A stretch of DNA of 64,000 nt from an uncultured Flavobacteriaceae bacterium (GCA_943789465.1 CALSUF010000004.1:186001-250000); one strand, 5' to 3'. Positions 46,297-54,796 are shown, counted from the stretch's first letter. Numbers and translations are program-made. Notes: generated by a model from the sequence alone, not told the origin.

Positions 46297-47679
46297 ATGA
46301 AACAACTCACGCAACTAACAGCAGATTTATCGAGTGCCGTATGGGGATTGCCTTTACTAATTCTTCTTATTGGTGGCGGATTGTATTTACTCATCCGGTC
46401 AAGGTTTCAAACCTTTCGATTGATTGGTCACGCATTTCAAGTTTTAAGCGGAAAATATGATGACTCTAACGATCCCGGACAAATCAGTCATTTTCAAGCA
46501 CTCACAACCGCCTTGTCCTCAACCATTGGAATGGGGAATATTGCAGGAGTTGCAGTAGCTATTTCTATTGGAGGGCCCGGTGCTATTTTTTGGATGTGGG
46601 TCAGTGCGGTCGTTGGAATGTCTACAAAATTTTTCACTTCCACTTTAGCAATTATGTATAGAGGTAAAGATAGTAACGGAGTATTACAAGGCGGGCCTAT
46701 GTATTTTATAATAGAAGGTTTAGGGAAATCGTGGAAACCACTAGCAGTGATGTTCAGTGTTTGTGGGTTGGTAGGAGCTTTGCCTGTGTTTAATGTCAAT
46801 CAACTGACCCAAGCCATCAATGGTATTTTATTGACGCCAAATGGTGTTGAAATTGGACTTACATCCAATTTAATCATCGGATTGGTATTGGTCACCTTGA
46901 CCGCAGTTGTCATACTTGGCGGAATTGGTCGGATTAGTAAAATAGCGTCTAAAATGGTGCCTTCAATGGTGTTGCTCTATTTTATGGCAGTACTGATTAT
47001 TTTAATCGTTAATATAGAAGTTGTTCCTAAATATTTAGGGCTAATTTTCACAGATGCATTTGCAGCGGATAACTTTAAAGGCGATGCCTTTTTTGGTGGT
47101 CTTGTTGGTGGGTTGATTTTGTTAGGGGTCAAGCGAGGAGCATTTTCAAACGAAGCCGGAATTGGAACCGCACCTTTAGCCCATGGAGCTGCCAAAACCA
47201 ATGAACCCGTTCGAGAAGGATTGGTGGCCATGTTAGGCCCTGCTATAGACACTTTATTGGTGTGTACACTAACAGCCTTAGCGATATTAGTTACTGGAGT
47301 ATGGGAAACATCCTCCGATAATGGTGTAAGTTTAACTGCTGCAGCTTTTGCCAATGCCATGCCTGGTTATGGGAGCTATTTGTTGTTGTTATGCATAGCA
47401 GTGTTTAGTATATCATCCTTGTTTTCTTTTTCCTATTACGGAACCAAATGTTTGTCATTTTTAATAGGTGCCGATAAAAAACATTGCTACAATTATTTTT
47501 ATATCGCCAGTATCATTCTAGGCGCAACCGCTTCTTTAGATATGATGATCAACTTGATTGATAGTGCATTTGCCCTGATGGCCATCCCAACCATGCTGTC
47601 CACTCTAATTCTAGCACCGAAAGTGGTCAAAGAATTGAAAGCATACAAAACACGTTTGAAAGAAGGGAAGTTTAACTAA
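46297..47679 (+). CDS. sodium:alanine symporter (AGCS family)
   Basis: 460-residue inner-membrane carrier importing alanine or glycine with Na+. AGCS signatures: HFQALTTALSSTIGMGNIAGVAVAI, STKFFTSTLAIMYRG and GGLILLGVKRGAFSNEAGIGTAPLAHGAAKT. About eleven helices. A second, more distant AGCS paralogue is at 57564. No regulator is adjacent. Confidence 0.92.
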   Translation: MKQLTQLTADLSSAVWGLPLLILLIGGGLYLLIRSRFQTFRLIGHAFQVLSGKYDDSNDPGQISHFQALTTALSSTIGMGNIAGVAVAISIGGPGAIFWMWVSAVVGMSTKFFTSTLAIMYRGKDSNGVLQGGPMYFIIEGLGKSWKPLAVMFSVCGLVGALPVFNVNQLTQAINGILLTPNGVEIGLTSNLIIGLVLVTLTAVVILGGIGRISKIASKMVPSMVLLYFMAVLIILIVNIEVVPKYLGLIFTDAFAADNFKGDAFFGGLVGGLILLGVKRGAFSNEAGIGTAPLAHGAAKTNEPVREGLVAMLGPAIDTLLVCTLTALAILVTGVWETSSDNGVSLTAAAFANAMPGYGSYLLLLCIAVFSISSLFSFSYYGTKCLSFLIGADKKHCYNYFYIASIILGATASLDMMINLIDSAFALMAIPTMLSTLILAPKVVKELKAYKTRLKEGKFN

Positions 47680-47716
47680 CCTAAACATCCATATCAAATT
47701 CTCAACTATTTATTCT

Positions 47717-47724
47717 TAGTTTTG
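47717..47724 (+). promoter_or_regulatory. -7 promoter box abutting the YkgJ-type gene
   Basis: TAGTTTTG ends only 4 nt before ATG 47729, so transcription would begin at or next to the start codon (leaderless or nearly so). Confidence 0.45.
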
Positions 47725-47728
47725 CAGT

Positions 47729-48220
47729 ATGCAAGACCAATTACAATCCCTTTCCAAAAAAGTCAAAGAAAACCAAAAGGCACATCGGAATTTTTTTATA
47801 AAGCTCCGAAAAAAAACACCTAAAAATCTCGATGCCATCATGGAAAAATTACATGAAGAAGAGTTTAAAAAATCAGATTGCCTCCAGTGTGCTAATTGCT
47901 GCAAAACCACCAGTCCAATTTTCACAAAGAAAGATATTGAACGTATTTCAAAATCTTTTAGAATTAAAACACGTCAGTTTATAGATACCTACCTCAATCT
48001 TGATGAAGATCAGGATTATGTCCTAAAATCCTCGCCTTGCACTTTTTTAGCAGATGATAATACCTGTAATATTTACGATGTGCGTCCCAAGGCCTGTCAA
48101 GAATATCCCCATACCAATCGAAAAAGTTTTGAAAAAATTTCAGACCTTACGCTTAAGAATGTAGCCATTTGCCCTGCTACATTTAATATCGTTGAAGCCT
48201 TAAGAGCTAAATTAAAATAA
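47729..48220 (+). CDS. YkgJ-type cysteine-cluster protein
   Basis: 163 residues. Cys-rich metal-binding core: CLQCANCCKTTSP (three to four Cys), CTFLADDNTCNIYDVRPKACQEYP, then CPATFNI. The basic N-terminus (KKVKENQKAHRNFFIKLRKKTPKN) is typical of the flavobacterial form. Likely binds zinc or iron-sulfur; role unknown. Start ATG 47729 is closely preceded by a promoter box. Confidence 0.88.
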   Translation: MQDQLQSLSKKVKENQKAHRNFFIKLRKKTPKNLDAIMEKLHEEEFKKSDCLQCANCCKTTSPIFTKKDIERISKSFRIKTRQFIDTYLNLDEDQDYVLKSSPCTFLADDNTCNIYDVRPKACQEYPHTNRKSFEKISDLTLKNVAICPATFNIVEALRAKLK

Positions 48221-48248
48221 GTATATTTATCAAACTTTAAACGGCAAC

Positions 48249-49094
48249 ATGGAACAACTTATCCAGTATTTCGAAACCATACCATCACTCCACCGCAGTC
48301 TGATTCTTGTTGGTGGGTTGACCTTTTTTTGGGTTTTAGAAGGCACCTTACCGTTGTTTAAATTTAGTTATAACAAATGGAAACACGCCTTTCCGAACTT
48401 ATTTTTTACATTCACTACTATTATCATAAATTTTACGTTAGCCTTTTTATTACTCAGTACAGCTGACTGGGTAGGAGTAAATGACTTTGGAATTCTTAAT
48501 TGGCTTCCAGAAATGCCGCTTTGGTTGTACGTTACTCTAGGTGTATTATTGATGGATTTTGTAGGTGCTTATTTACCACATTATACCGAACATAAAGTCC
48601 CACCACTTTGGATGGTGCATTTGGTTCACCACTCCGATCATAATGTTGATACCACCACTGCCAATCGTCACCACCCTTTAGAAAGTGTCATTCGATATGT
48701 TTTTACGCTTGCAGGCGTGTTTATTATTGGAGCCCCTATCGGAATTGTCATGTTGTATCAATCCCTGTCTTTAGTCGCTACTCAATTCAGTCATGCCAAT
48801 ATCAAACTGCCTAAAAAACTAGATTACTTTTTGAGTTTTGTATTGATTTCACCCGATATGCATAAAATACACCACCATTACCAATTGCCTTACACAGATG
48901 CTAATTACGGAAATATTTTTTCCATTTGGGATCGTCTTCTTGGGACCTATATCTATATGGAGAGAGAACATATTGTGTATGGTGTAGATACATTTCCGAG
49001 TGAGTCTGAAAACAGTAGTTTAAAGCATTTATTAAAACAACCATTTCAAGGCTATAGAAAACCTACAACGGATACAGTAGGTAAGGGGCTCTAA
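48249..49094 (+). CDS. sterol desaturase/fatty acid hydroxylase family protein
   Basis: 281-residue membrane-bound di-iron oxygenase. Four helices and the histidine boxes: PHYTEHK, HLVHHSDHNVDTT, NRHHPLESV and MHKIHHHYQLPYTDANYG, followed by SIWDRLLGTY. Acts on a lipid in the membrane; substrate unknown. Its 3' end overlaps that of the convergent NamZ gene by about 32 bp (49063-49094). Confidence 0.9.
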   Translation: MEQLIQYFETIPSLHRSLILVGGLTFFWVLEGTLPLFKFSYNKWKHAFPNLFFTFTTIIINFTLAFLLLSTADWVGVNDFGILNWLPEMPLWLYVTLGVLLMDFVGAYLPHYTEHKVPPLWMVHLVHHSDHNVDTTTANRHHPLESVIRYVFTLAGVFIIGAPIGIVMLYQSLSLVATQFSHANIKLPKKLDYFLSFVLISPDMHKIHHHYQLPYTDANYGNIFSIWDRLLGTYIYMEREHIVYGVDTFPSESENSSLKHLLKQPFQGYRKPTTDTVGKGL

Positions 49095-50256
49095 GTAGTT
49101 TATAGCGTTCTAAATCCGTTTTCCAGCTATCCCGAATTTGATCGGCAGTCATCCCCATTTCAATCTGTTCTTGCAACAATTTTTGTCCTGCTAATTTGGT
49201 GAAAAAGAGATTGAAAAATTCTGCTTTATTTTCAGTATTTTGATACGCGTCTAACAACCATTTTAACTCAATTTGAGATAAAATAGAGTGGTCTTTTAAA
49301 TTCAATCCCGTACAGATTTTGTTTTCATAAACTGGGTATTTAGCACCTACATTTGGTTTTGGTGTAAACTCGTAACTATAGTCAACACTCTTTAAAAAAG
49401 GACTTCCAAAGATTTGAAACTGAAGTTCCGTTCCACGCCCCATACTCACATTAGTCCCTTCAAACAAACACAAACTCGGATACAAATTAATAGATGCAGT
49501 ATTGGGAAGGTTTGGAGATGGTTTTATGGGCAACTCATAAGCCGTTTGGTGGGTGTAGTTTTCTACTGAAATCACTTTTAGATCACATTGAACCCCCTTA
49601 GAAAGCCATCCTTCACCGTTGATCATTTTAGCATATTCACCAACCGTCATACCGTGTACAATAGGCACAGGGTGCATCCCTACAAAACTAGAACAGTTTA
49701 AATCTAAAATCGGGCCATCCACATAATGCCCATTTGGATTAGGTCGGTCTAAAACGACGACTGTAATGCCTAAATTGGCACAGGTTTCCATCATATAATG
49801 AAGGGTCGATAAAAACGTATAGAAACGCGCACCAACATCCTGAACATCAAAAATAATAAGATCTAAACCTTCTAATATTTTAGCATTTGGTTTTTTATTT
49901 GCACCATACAAAGATACAATTGGAACGCCACTACCAGAATCAATACCATCTTTCACATATTCCCCAGCATCCGCAGTGCCTCTAAATCCATGCTCTGGAG
50001 CAAAGACTTTTTTGACCACAATATTTAAACTCAATAAAGAATCTACTAAATGTGTGTATCCCTCTTCTTTAAAAATAACTGTGGTTTGATTGGCTACAAT
50101 ACCGATATTTTTATTCTTTAGAATCGGCAAATAGTGTTCTGTTTGTTGTGCTCCAACGACTACAGCTGGTTGTACTTGTGAGTTGGACTGGTTTCGGCAC
50201 GAAAGAAGTGTCAAAACAAATAATAAAACTGTATTTTTGATAAAATTTAAATGCAT
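49063..50256 (-). CDS. namZ: exo-beta-N-acetylmuramidase (DUF1343/NamZ)
   Basis: 397-residue lipoprotein (FVLTLLSCRNQS) of family DUF1343, whose founding member NamZ removes non-reducing MurNAc ends in peptidoglycan recycling. Conserved blocks: NIGIVANQTTV, FAPEHGFRGTADAG, LIFDVQDVGARFYTF, VVLDRPNPNGHYVDGP, MHPVPIVHGMTVGEYA and PSPNLPN. Start ATG 50254-50256. Only 9 bp separate it from the start of the divergent permease gene, so promoters lie in each other's coding region. Confidence 0.9.
   Translation of the reverse strand: MHLNFIKNTVLLFVLTLLSCRNQSNSQVQPAVVVGAQQTEHYLPILKNKNIGIVANQTTVIFKEEGYTHLVDSLLSLNIVVKKVFAPEHGFRGTADAGEYVKDGIDSGSGVPIVSLYGANKKPNAKILEGLDLIIFDVQDVGARFYTFLSTLHYMMETCANLGITVVVLDRPNPNGHYVDGPILDLNCSSFVGMHPVPIVHGMTVGEYAKMINGEGWLSKGVQCDLKVISVENYTHQTAYELPIKPSPNLPNTASINLYPSLCLFEGTNVSMGRGTELQFQIFGSPFLKSVDYSYEFTPKPNVGAKYPVYENKICTGLNLKDHSILSQIELKWLLDAYQNTENKAEFFNLFFTKLAGQKLLQEQIEMGMTADQIRDSWKTDLERYKLLRAPYLLYPL
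50232..50239 (+). promoter_or_regulatory. -7 promoter box of the permease gene
   Basis: TATTTTTG, 26 nt upstream of the TTG start at 50266 and inside the namZ signal-peptide codons. Confidence 0.4.
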
Positions 50257-50265
50257 TTATAAATT

Positions 50266-51501
50266 TTGAATTACGAGTATTTTTTAGCCAAACGAATTAT
50301 TGGAAATAAGTCCTATAAAAGTAGTGTATCGGCGCCAATAATAAAAATCGGAATTGCAGCCATTGCAATTAGCACCATTGTGATGCTGATTGCGATTGCG
50401 ACTGGAATTGGTTTGGAGCATAAAATTCGTGATAAAGCGGTGGCGTTTAATGGTCATATTACCATTTCTAATTTTGACAGTAACGCTTCTGAGGGCGCGC
50501 AAGTGCCCATTTCCAAAGATCAAGTTTTTTATCCTGAGTTTAACTCAGTTGAAGGGGTGTCGCACGTTCAGGCTGTTGCCAATAAATTTGGAATTATTAG
50601 AACCAATACCGATTTTGAAGGGTTATTTTTAAAAGGAGTAGGAACGGATTATGATTGGCGGTATTTTAAAAAATTTTTAATTGAAGGACGCCTTCCATCA
50701 TACACACAAAAATACAGCAACGAAGTTTTAATTTCAAAATATTTAGCCGACCGTTTGGTGTTTGTTGTTGGCGATAGTTTTCAGATGTATTTCATGAAAT
50801 CTGATCCAAGTCAACCACCAAGCATTATGAAATATGTGGTTGTAGGCATCTTTAACTCAGGTTTTGAAGAACTAGATAAAACCTATGTCATTGGCGATAT
50901 CAACCATGTGCAACGCTTGAATAGATGGTCGAAAGATCAGATTGGAAACTTTGAAGTTTTTATCTCTAATTATAACGATTTAGACCGTCTCGGGAATGAG
51001 GTGTATGCACAAACCCCTTCGACCTTAGACGCCATGACCGTCAAACAAAAGTATGCGACCATCTTTGAATGGATCCCCATTTTTACCACCAATATCTATG
51101 GTATTATTGGGATTATGATTTTGGTAGGAGCCATTAATATGATTACTGCCTTACTCGTTTTGATCCTGGAACGCACCCAAATGATTGGCATTCTCAAAGC
51201 TTTGGGAAGTAGCAATTGGAGCATCCGAAAACTATTTTTGTACAACGCTTCTTATTTGATTGCCTGCGGATTGTTTTGGGGAAACCTTATTGGGATTGGA
51301 ATTTTACTACTTCAAAAACAATTTGAATTTCTAAAATTAGATCCTTCCGTTTACTATGTAACCGTCGCTCCTGTCTATCTCGATTGGACTTATGTGGTTT
51401 TACTCAATTTGATGACTTTTGTTTTGTGCTTGTTAATGTTGTTAATTCCGTCGTTTTTAATTAGTAAAATTATGCCTGTAAAGGCCATTCAGTTCGAATA
51501 A
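50266..51501 (+). CDS. ABC transporter permease (LolC/E, FtsX-like)
   Basis: 411 residues: one N-terminal helix (IIKIGIAAIAISTIVMLIAIATGIGL), a periplasmic MacB-type core (about 60-270), then three helices (IYGIIGIMILVGAINMITALLVLI, ILERTQMIGILKALG motif). Pattern of LolC/LolE lipoprotein-release subunits. TTG start at 50266 gives MNYEYFLAKRIIG, the usual flavobacterial opening. No ATPase is adjacent. Confidence 0.85.
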   Translation: MNYEYFLAKRIIGNKSYKSSVSAPIIKIGIAAIAISTIVMLIAIATGIGLEHKIRDKAVAFNGHITISNFDSNASEGAQVPISKDQVFYPEFNSVEGVSHVQAVANKFGIIRTNTDFEGLFLKGVGTDYDWRYFKKFLIEGRLPSYTQKYSNEVLISKYLADRLVFVVGDSFQMYFMKSDPSQPPSIMKYVVVGIFNSGFEELDKTYVIGDINHVQRLNRWSKDQIGNFEVFISNYNDLDRLGNEVYAQTPSTLDAMTVKQKYATIFEWIPIFTTNIYGIIGIMILVGAINMITALLVLILERTQMIGILKALGSSNWSIRKLFLYNASYLIACGLFWGNLIGIGILLLQKQFEFLKLDPSVYYVTVAPVYLDWTYVVLLNLMTFVLCLLMLLIPSFLISKIMPVKAIQFE

Positions 51502-51518
51502 AACTTCTGTATTCCAGG

Positions 51519-51549
51519 TTTGTATCCCGAAAAATTTAATGTATTTTTG
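51519..51549 (+). promoter_or_regulatory. promoter of the cysteine synthase gene
   Basis: TTTG at 51519-51522, 19-nt spacer, TATTTTTG at 51542-51549. It sits inside the longer possible frame and so sets ATG 51565 as the start. Confidence 0.7.
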
Positions 51550-51564
51550 TCGCAAATCTACAAC

Positions 51565-52545
51565 ATGAAGTACGCTGAAAATATTTTGGAAACCATTGGG
51601 AACACGCCTCTGATTAAGATGAACGTCCTCACTAAAGAATTGCCGTGTTTGGTTTTGGCAAAATATGAAACCTTTAACCCAGGCAATTCTGTAAAGGATC
51701 GCATGGCGTTACAAATGATTTCGGATGCAGAAGCCGATGGTCGTCTGAAACCTGGAGGCACCATTATTGAAGGAACTTCAGGAAATACAGGGATGGGCTT
51801 GGCATTGGCAGGAATCATTAAAGGCTACAAATGTATTTTTGTATTGGCAGATAAACAGTCCAAAGAAAAAATGGATATTTTACGTGCCGTTGGTGCTGAG
51901 GTGGTGGTCTGTCCAACATCTGTAGAGCCAGAAGATCCACGATCTTATTATTCCGTTTCTAAACGCTTGGCAGAAGAAACACCCAACTCTTGGTATGTGA
52001 ATCAATATGACAATCCAAGTAACTGTAAAGCTCATTTTTTAAGTACGGGCCCCGAAATATGGGAACAAACCGATGGAAAAGTAACTCATTTTGTGGTAGG
52101 TGTTGGAACTGGAGGTACAATTTCTGGGGTTGGAAGTTATTTGAAAATGAAAAACCCGAATGTCAAAATTTGGGGTGTTGATACTTATGGCAGTGTTTTT
52201 AAAAAATACCACGAAACTGGGGAGTTTGACGAAAACGAAATTTACCCGTATGTCACCGAAGGTATTGGGGAAGATATTTTGCCTTTGAATGTCAACTTTG
52301 GGGTGATTGATGGATTTACAAAAGTAACGGATAAAGATGGGGCGGTTTACACGCAACGTTTGGCAAAAGAAGAAGGCATGTTTTTAGGGAACTCTGCAGG
52401 CTCTGCGATTAAAGGCGTTCTTCAATTGAAAGAACATTTTAAGCCCGACGATGTGGTGGTGGTTTTGTTCCATGACCATGGCAGCCGGTACGTGGGTAAA
52501 ATGTTTAATGACGATTGGATGCGCGAAAAAGGCTATATCGATTAA
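51565..52545 (+). CDS. PLP-dependent cysteine synthase family protein
   Basis: Makes cysteine from O-acetylserine and sulfide (or a related beta-replacement). 326 residues from ATG 51565. PLP lysine in NPGNSVKDRMA; substrate loop EGTSGNTGMGLA; phosphate loop VGTGGTISGVG; the C-terminal EEGMFLGNSAGSA Ser. The longer frame starting at 51520 overlaps the promoter and is rejected. CysK/CysM versus cystathionine beta-synthase cannot be told. Confidence 0.9.
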   Translation: MKYAENILETIGNTPLIKMNVLTKELPCLVLAKYETFNPGNSVKDRMALQMISDAEADGRLKPGGTIIEGTSGNTGMGLALAGIIKGYKCIFVLADKQSKEKMDILRAVGAEVVVCPTSVEPEDPRSYYSVSKRLAEETPNSWYVNQYDNPSNCKAHFLSTGPEIWEQTDGKVTHFVVGVGTGGTISGVGSYLKMKNPNVKIWGVDTYGSVFKKYHETGEFDENEIYPYVTEGIGEDILPLNVNFGVIDGFTKVTDKDGAVYTQRLAKEEGMFLGNSAGSAIKGVLQLKEHFKPDDVVVVLFHDHGSRYVGKMFNDDWMREKGYID

Positions 52546-52597
52546 TCCTAATTTGTAGCTACGCTATACCGCTCTTTTTGAGCACTATAAAACTTTA

Positions 52598-52634
52598 AAA
52601 GTCACCTGTTTTTTTGGAAGTAGGTGATTTTTTT
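52598..52634 (+). terminator. intrinsic terminator after cysteine synthase
   Basis: TCACCT (52602-52607) pairs with AGGTGA (52622-52627), followed by a T-run. Confidence 0.7.
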
Positions 52635-52638
52635 ATAC

Positions 52639-52780
52639 ATTTAACACTGATTTTGATCCCAAATCTAAATCTTCAAGAAGCTTAACCGAAGTTTTAGATA
52701 TTATTTTACTGAGAAAAGCATATTGGAAGGGTTCTGATATCCGTCTGATTAAGAAAGTATTAGGACATTACTATTTATAG
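52639..52780 (+). pseudogene. possible remnant of a tyrosine-recombinase 3' end
   Basis: Between the terminator and the next gene the plus strand reads, without start codon, TDFDPKSKSSRSLTEV, then RKAYWKGSDIRLIKKVLGHY before TAG. G-S-D-I-R-x-I-x-x-x-L-G-H resembles box II of phage-type integrases, but no catalytic Arg or Tyr is present and the match is short. The rest of the 52546-52931 gap shows no gene. Confidence 0.3.
52648..52675 (+). repeat. 28-bp dispersed repeat, copy 2
   Basis: Exact reverse complement of 24798-24825. Reads DFDPKSKSS on the plus strand, in frame with the integrase-like tail that follows. Confidence 0.8.
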
Positions 52781-52931
52781 TAATAACAAATTTACGTTTG
52801 TAATTAGCTCTTATTAAAGGAAGTCCATGGACCGCTAAATCAAGATTTAAATGTAATAACTTAACAATCAAACATATTGGAAATATCGGAACTAGTGCCG
52901 ATATACAATAGTTCTAAACAATTTAAACGTA

Positions 52932-53786
52932 ATGTATAGAGTACTTATAATTTTCTTTCTTTTTTCACAATTCTGTTTTTCACAATTAGGAAAACCTGAA
53001 AATGAAACCTTAAATAATGAATCATCAAATTATTTGAGTAAAGACAAAACTGATGAATTTACAGTTTATAATTTCACTGGAGAAATACCAAAGTTAAACG
53101 GAGAAACTTGCAAAGAACTAACTTCATATTATATAGATAATGAAACTAAAATCTGTTTTAAAGAAGCATATACATCTTGTTCTCAAGCTTCAAATACTTA
53201 TGTTCAATTTTTAAATTCTATTGCTGTTCAAATTGAGCCATTAAAATGGAAAGACTATGAAAATAACTCCTTATACACTTTACAAGTTGTAGATAAATTC
53301 TGTTACGTTGAACACTATTATGATAATGAGGATTCATCCATAAAAGTTGATGAAAATTACGATACAGATAGACTTTTGGCAATAACAGAAAGATTTTGTG
53401 AAATATATTTTCCTACGCATCTTTCTCAATTAACCGAAGAAGGAAATGCATATGAATTTGAAGACGCAAGAGATTATCAAATCGGCGATATCAATTTAGA
53501 CGGAAAACCTGATGTTGTTGTAATTTATACTGTAGAAGGAATTGGAGGAAATAATTGGGAAAGACACATATTACTAATTACGACTGATGGACAAAAAATA
53601 AATGGTTGGAAAGGAGATATAGTTTATGGTAAATTTCAGAGTGATAGTAAATTCAATGAAATAAAAAATGGTTATGCAATTTTTAAAAGGTACAAGCCAG
53701 AGTTTGGAGGTAAACAAACTGATTGGGAAAAAATAGGGTTTGGGATTAGAAATGACAAATTAGTAACAATTGAAATACCTAAATAA
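52932..53786 (+). CDS. exported hypothetical protein (284 aa)
   Basis: Not recognised. Signal peptide (MYRVLIIFFLFSQFCFSQLG), acidic mature part of about 265 residues with a cluster of four Cys in the first half (ETCKELTSY, ETKICFKEAYTSCSQ, DKFCYVEHYY). Near 190 there is a calcium-loop-like GDINLDGKPDVVVIYT (D-x-N-x-D-G pattern as in dockerin/FG-GAP loops). It is followed within 11 bp by a large hairpin. No paralogue in the window; likely accessory. Confidence 0.65.
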   Translation: MYRVLIIFFLFSQFCFSQLGKPENETLNNESSNYLSKDKTDEFTVYNFTGEIPKLNGETCKELTSYYIDNETKICFKEAYTSCSQASNTYVQFLNSIAVQIEPLKWKDYENNSLYTLQVVDKFCYVEHYYDNEDSSIKVDENYDTDRLLAITERFCEIYFPTHLSQLTEEGNAYEFEDARDYQIGDINLDGKPDVVVIYTVEGIGGNNWERHILLITTDGQKINGWKGDIVYGKFQSDSKFNEIKNGYAIFKRYKPEFGGKQTDWEKIGFGIRNDKLVTIEIPK

Positions 53787-53797
53787 AAACTGTTTAG

Positions 53798-53924
53798 AAC
53801 ACTGTGTATAAAAAATGCTTATTTTAGTGCTTAATCAAAAGGAAAGTGCGTGTTTGCTTTCTTCCGATTTTCGTTCCGAAAATCCTCTAACACAAACCCG
53901 CACTTTTCATACACGAAACCGTTA
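53798..53924. repeat. large imperfect hairpin, attC-like
   Basis: Nested inverted repeats: GTGTAT (53804-53809) with ATACAC (53909-53914); AAAGTGCGTGTTTG (53843-53856) with CAAACCCGCACTTT (53893-53906), one mismatch; and GATTTTCG (53866-53873) with CGAAAATC (53877-53884). AAC at the left end and GTT at the right edge. Size (127 nt) and position behind a single gene resemble an integron attC site, but the R boxes do not match RYYYAAC/GTTRRRY and one side has a 33-nt bulge. Confidence 0.5.
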
Positions 53925-53928
53925 CCAC

Positions 53929-54026
53929 AAATTTGAAATACAGAAATGTAAAGATATTATTCGAGAAACGTTTGTGGATTAAAATCATAAACTGACAATA
54001 ATAACACAGAAACTACTATCAGTCAT
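53929..54026 (+). repeat. 98-bp direct repeat, copy 1 (truncated mazF tail)
   Basis: Identical to 54743-54840. The first 54 nt encode the last 17 residues of the MazF toxin (FEIQKCKDIIRETFVD) with its stop at 53982; the remainder is the sequence following mazF. It begins directly after the attC-like hairpin, so a mazF copy has been cut there. Confidence 0.9.
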
Positions 54027-54033
54027 ACCCGCT

Positions 54034-54056
54034 CCGCAAAGTCTCTGACTTCGTGG
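54034..54056. repeat. short imperfect inverted repeat
   Basis: CCGCAAAGTC and GACTTCGTGG around a 3-nt loop, with partial mismatch. It shares the word GCAAAGTCTC with the perfect hairpin at 54141. Confidence 0.4.
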
Positions 54057-54140
54057 AACATAAAAAAAGTGTACAATGAAATGTAAATTGTGAAGGATTA
54101 AAAAAAAATATGAATGGAAAAGTAAATGAGAATTATATAT

Positions 54141-54164
54141 GCGCAAAGTCTCACGACTTTGCGC
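54141..54164. repeat. perfect 10-bp inverted repeat before mazEF
   Basis: GCGCAAAGTC (54141-54150), loop TCAC, GACTTTGCGC (54155-54164). No T-run follows, so it is more likely an operator or an element end than a terminator. Confidence 0.6.
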
Positions 54165-54210
54165 AGCTTAGCGGTTGCAGAATATTTTTTTCAAATCAAA
54201 TAAAATGTAG

Positions 54211-54218
54211 TAACTTTG
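54211..54218 (+). promoter_or_regulatory. -7 promoter box of mazEF
   Basis: TAACTTTG, 18 nt upstream of ATG 54237. Confidence 0.55.
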
Positions 54219-54236
54219 TAATTACAAAACAGTTTT

Positions 54237-54482
54237 ATGGAAACAGCAATTATACAAATCGGAAATTCGAAAGGCCTGCGTTTAAGCAAAACCATTTTGG
54301 AGAAATACAACATAAAGGATAAGGTTGAGATGATTTTAGAAAAGGGACGAATTATCCTAAAACCAATAGATAGTCCACGAAAAAATTGGGAAAAAGCCTT
54401 TGAGGAAATGTCTAAAAATAATGACGACACCTTGCTTTTCAATGATGTGTTCGAGGATGAAAATTTTGAGGAATGGAGTTAA
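54237..54482 (+). CDS. mazE: antitoxin of MazE/AbrB type
   Basis: 81 residues. N-terminal SpoVT/AbrB swapped-hairpin DNA-binding domain (AIIQIGNSKGLRLSKTILEKY, then VEMILEKGRIILKP). The acidic C-terminal tail (NDVFEDENFEEWS) is the toxin-neutralising part. Overlaps the toxin gene by 10 bp, and the protein would also repress its own operon. The antitoxin and toxin together give addiction or stress control. Confidence 0.88.
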   Translation: METAIIQIGNSKGLRLSKTILEKYNIKDKVEMILEKGRIILKPIDSPRKNWEKAFEEMSKNNDDTLLFNDVFEDENFEEWS

Positions 54483-54796
54483 ATCAATACTCCATTGTAC
54501 TTGTGAATCTAGATCCAACAATTGGTAGTGAAATAAAAAAAACGCGTCCTTGCGTGGTCCTATCCCCAAATGAACTAAATAAGTTTCTGAGAACCATTGT
54601 TGTTGCTCCTATGACAACAAATTTGAAACGATATCCAACCAGAGTTAATGTCAAGCATAACGATATAAAAGGAATGATTGCAATCGATCAAATTAGGACA
54701 ATTGACAAATCGAGGGCAATAAAACAGTATGACCAATTATCAAAATTTGAAATACAGAAATGTAAAGATATTATTCGAGAAACGTTTGTGGATTAA
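54473..54796 (+). CDS. mazF: endoribonuclease toxin of MazF/PemK type
   Basis: 107 residues, PemK/CcdB fold. Conserved: QYSIVLVNLDPTIGSEIKKTRPCVVLSP (Gly-x-Glu and catalytic Arg), VVAPMTTNLKRYPTRV (Thr) and GMIAIDQIRTIDKSR. Cleaves mRNA when not bound by MazE. The last 54 nt and 44 nt beyond are duplicated upstream at 53929. Confidence 0.9.
   Translation: MELNQYSIVLVNLDPTIGSEIKKTRPCVVLSPNELNKFLRTIVVAPMTTNLKRYPTRVNVKHNDIKGMIAIDQIRTIDKSRAIKQYDQLSKFEIQKCKDIIRETFVD

Noticed and set aside
51520..51564. Longer N-terminus of cysteine synthase from TTG 51520
   Set aside because: The stretch is the promoter itself (TTTG-N19-TATTTTTG); ATG 51565 begins the conserved part.
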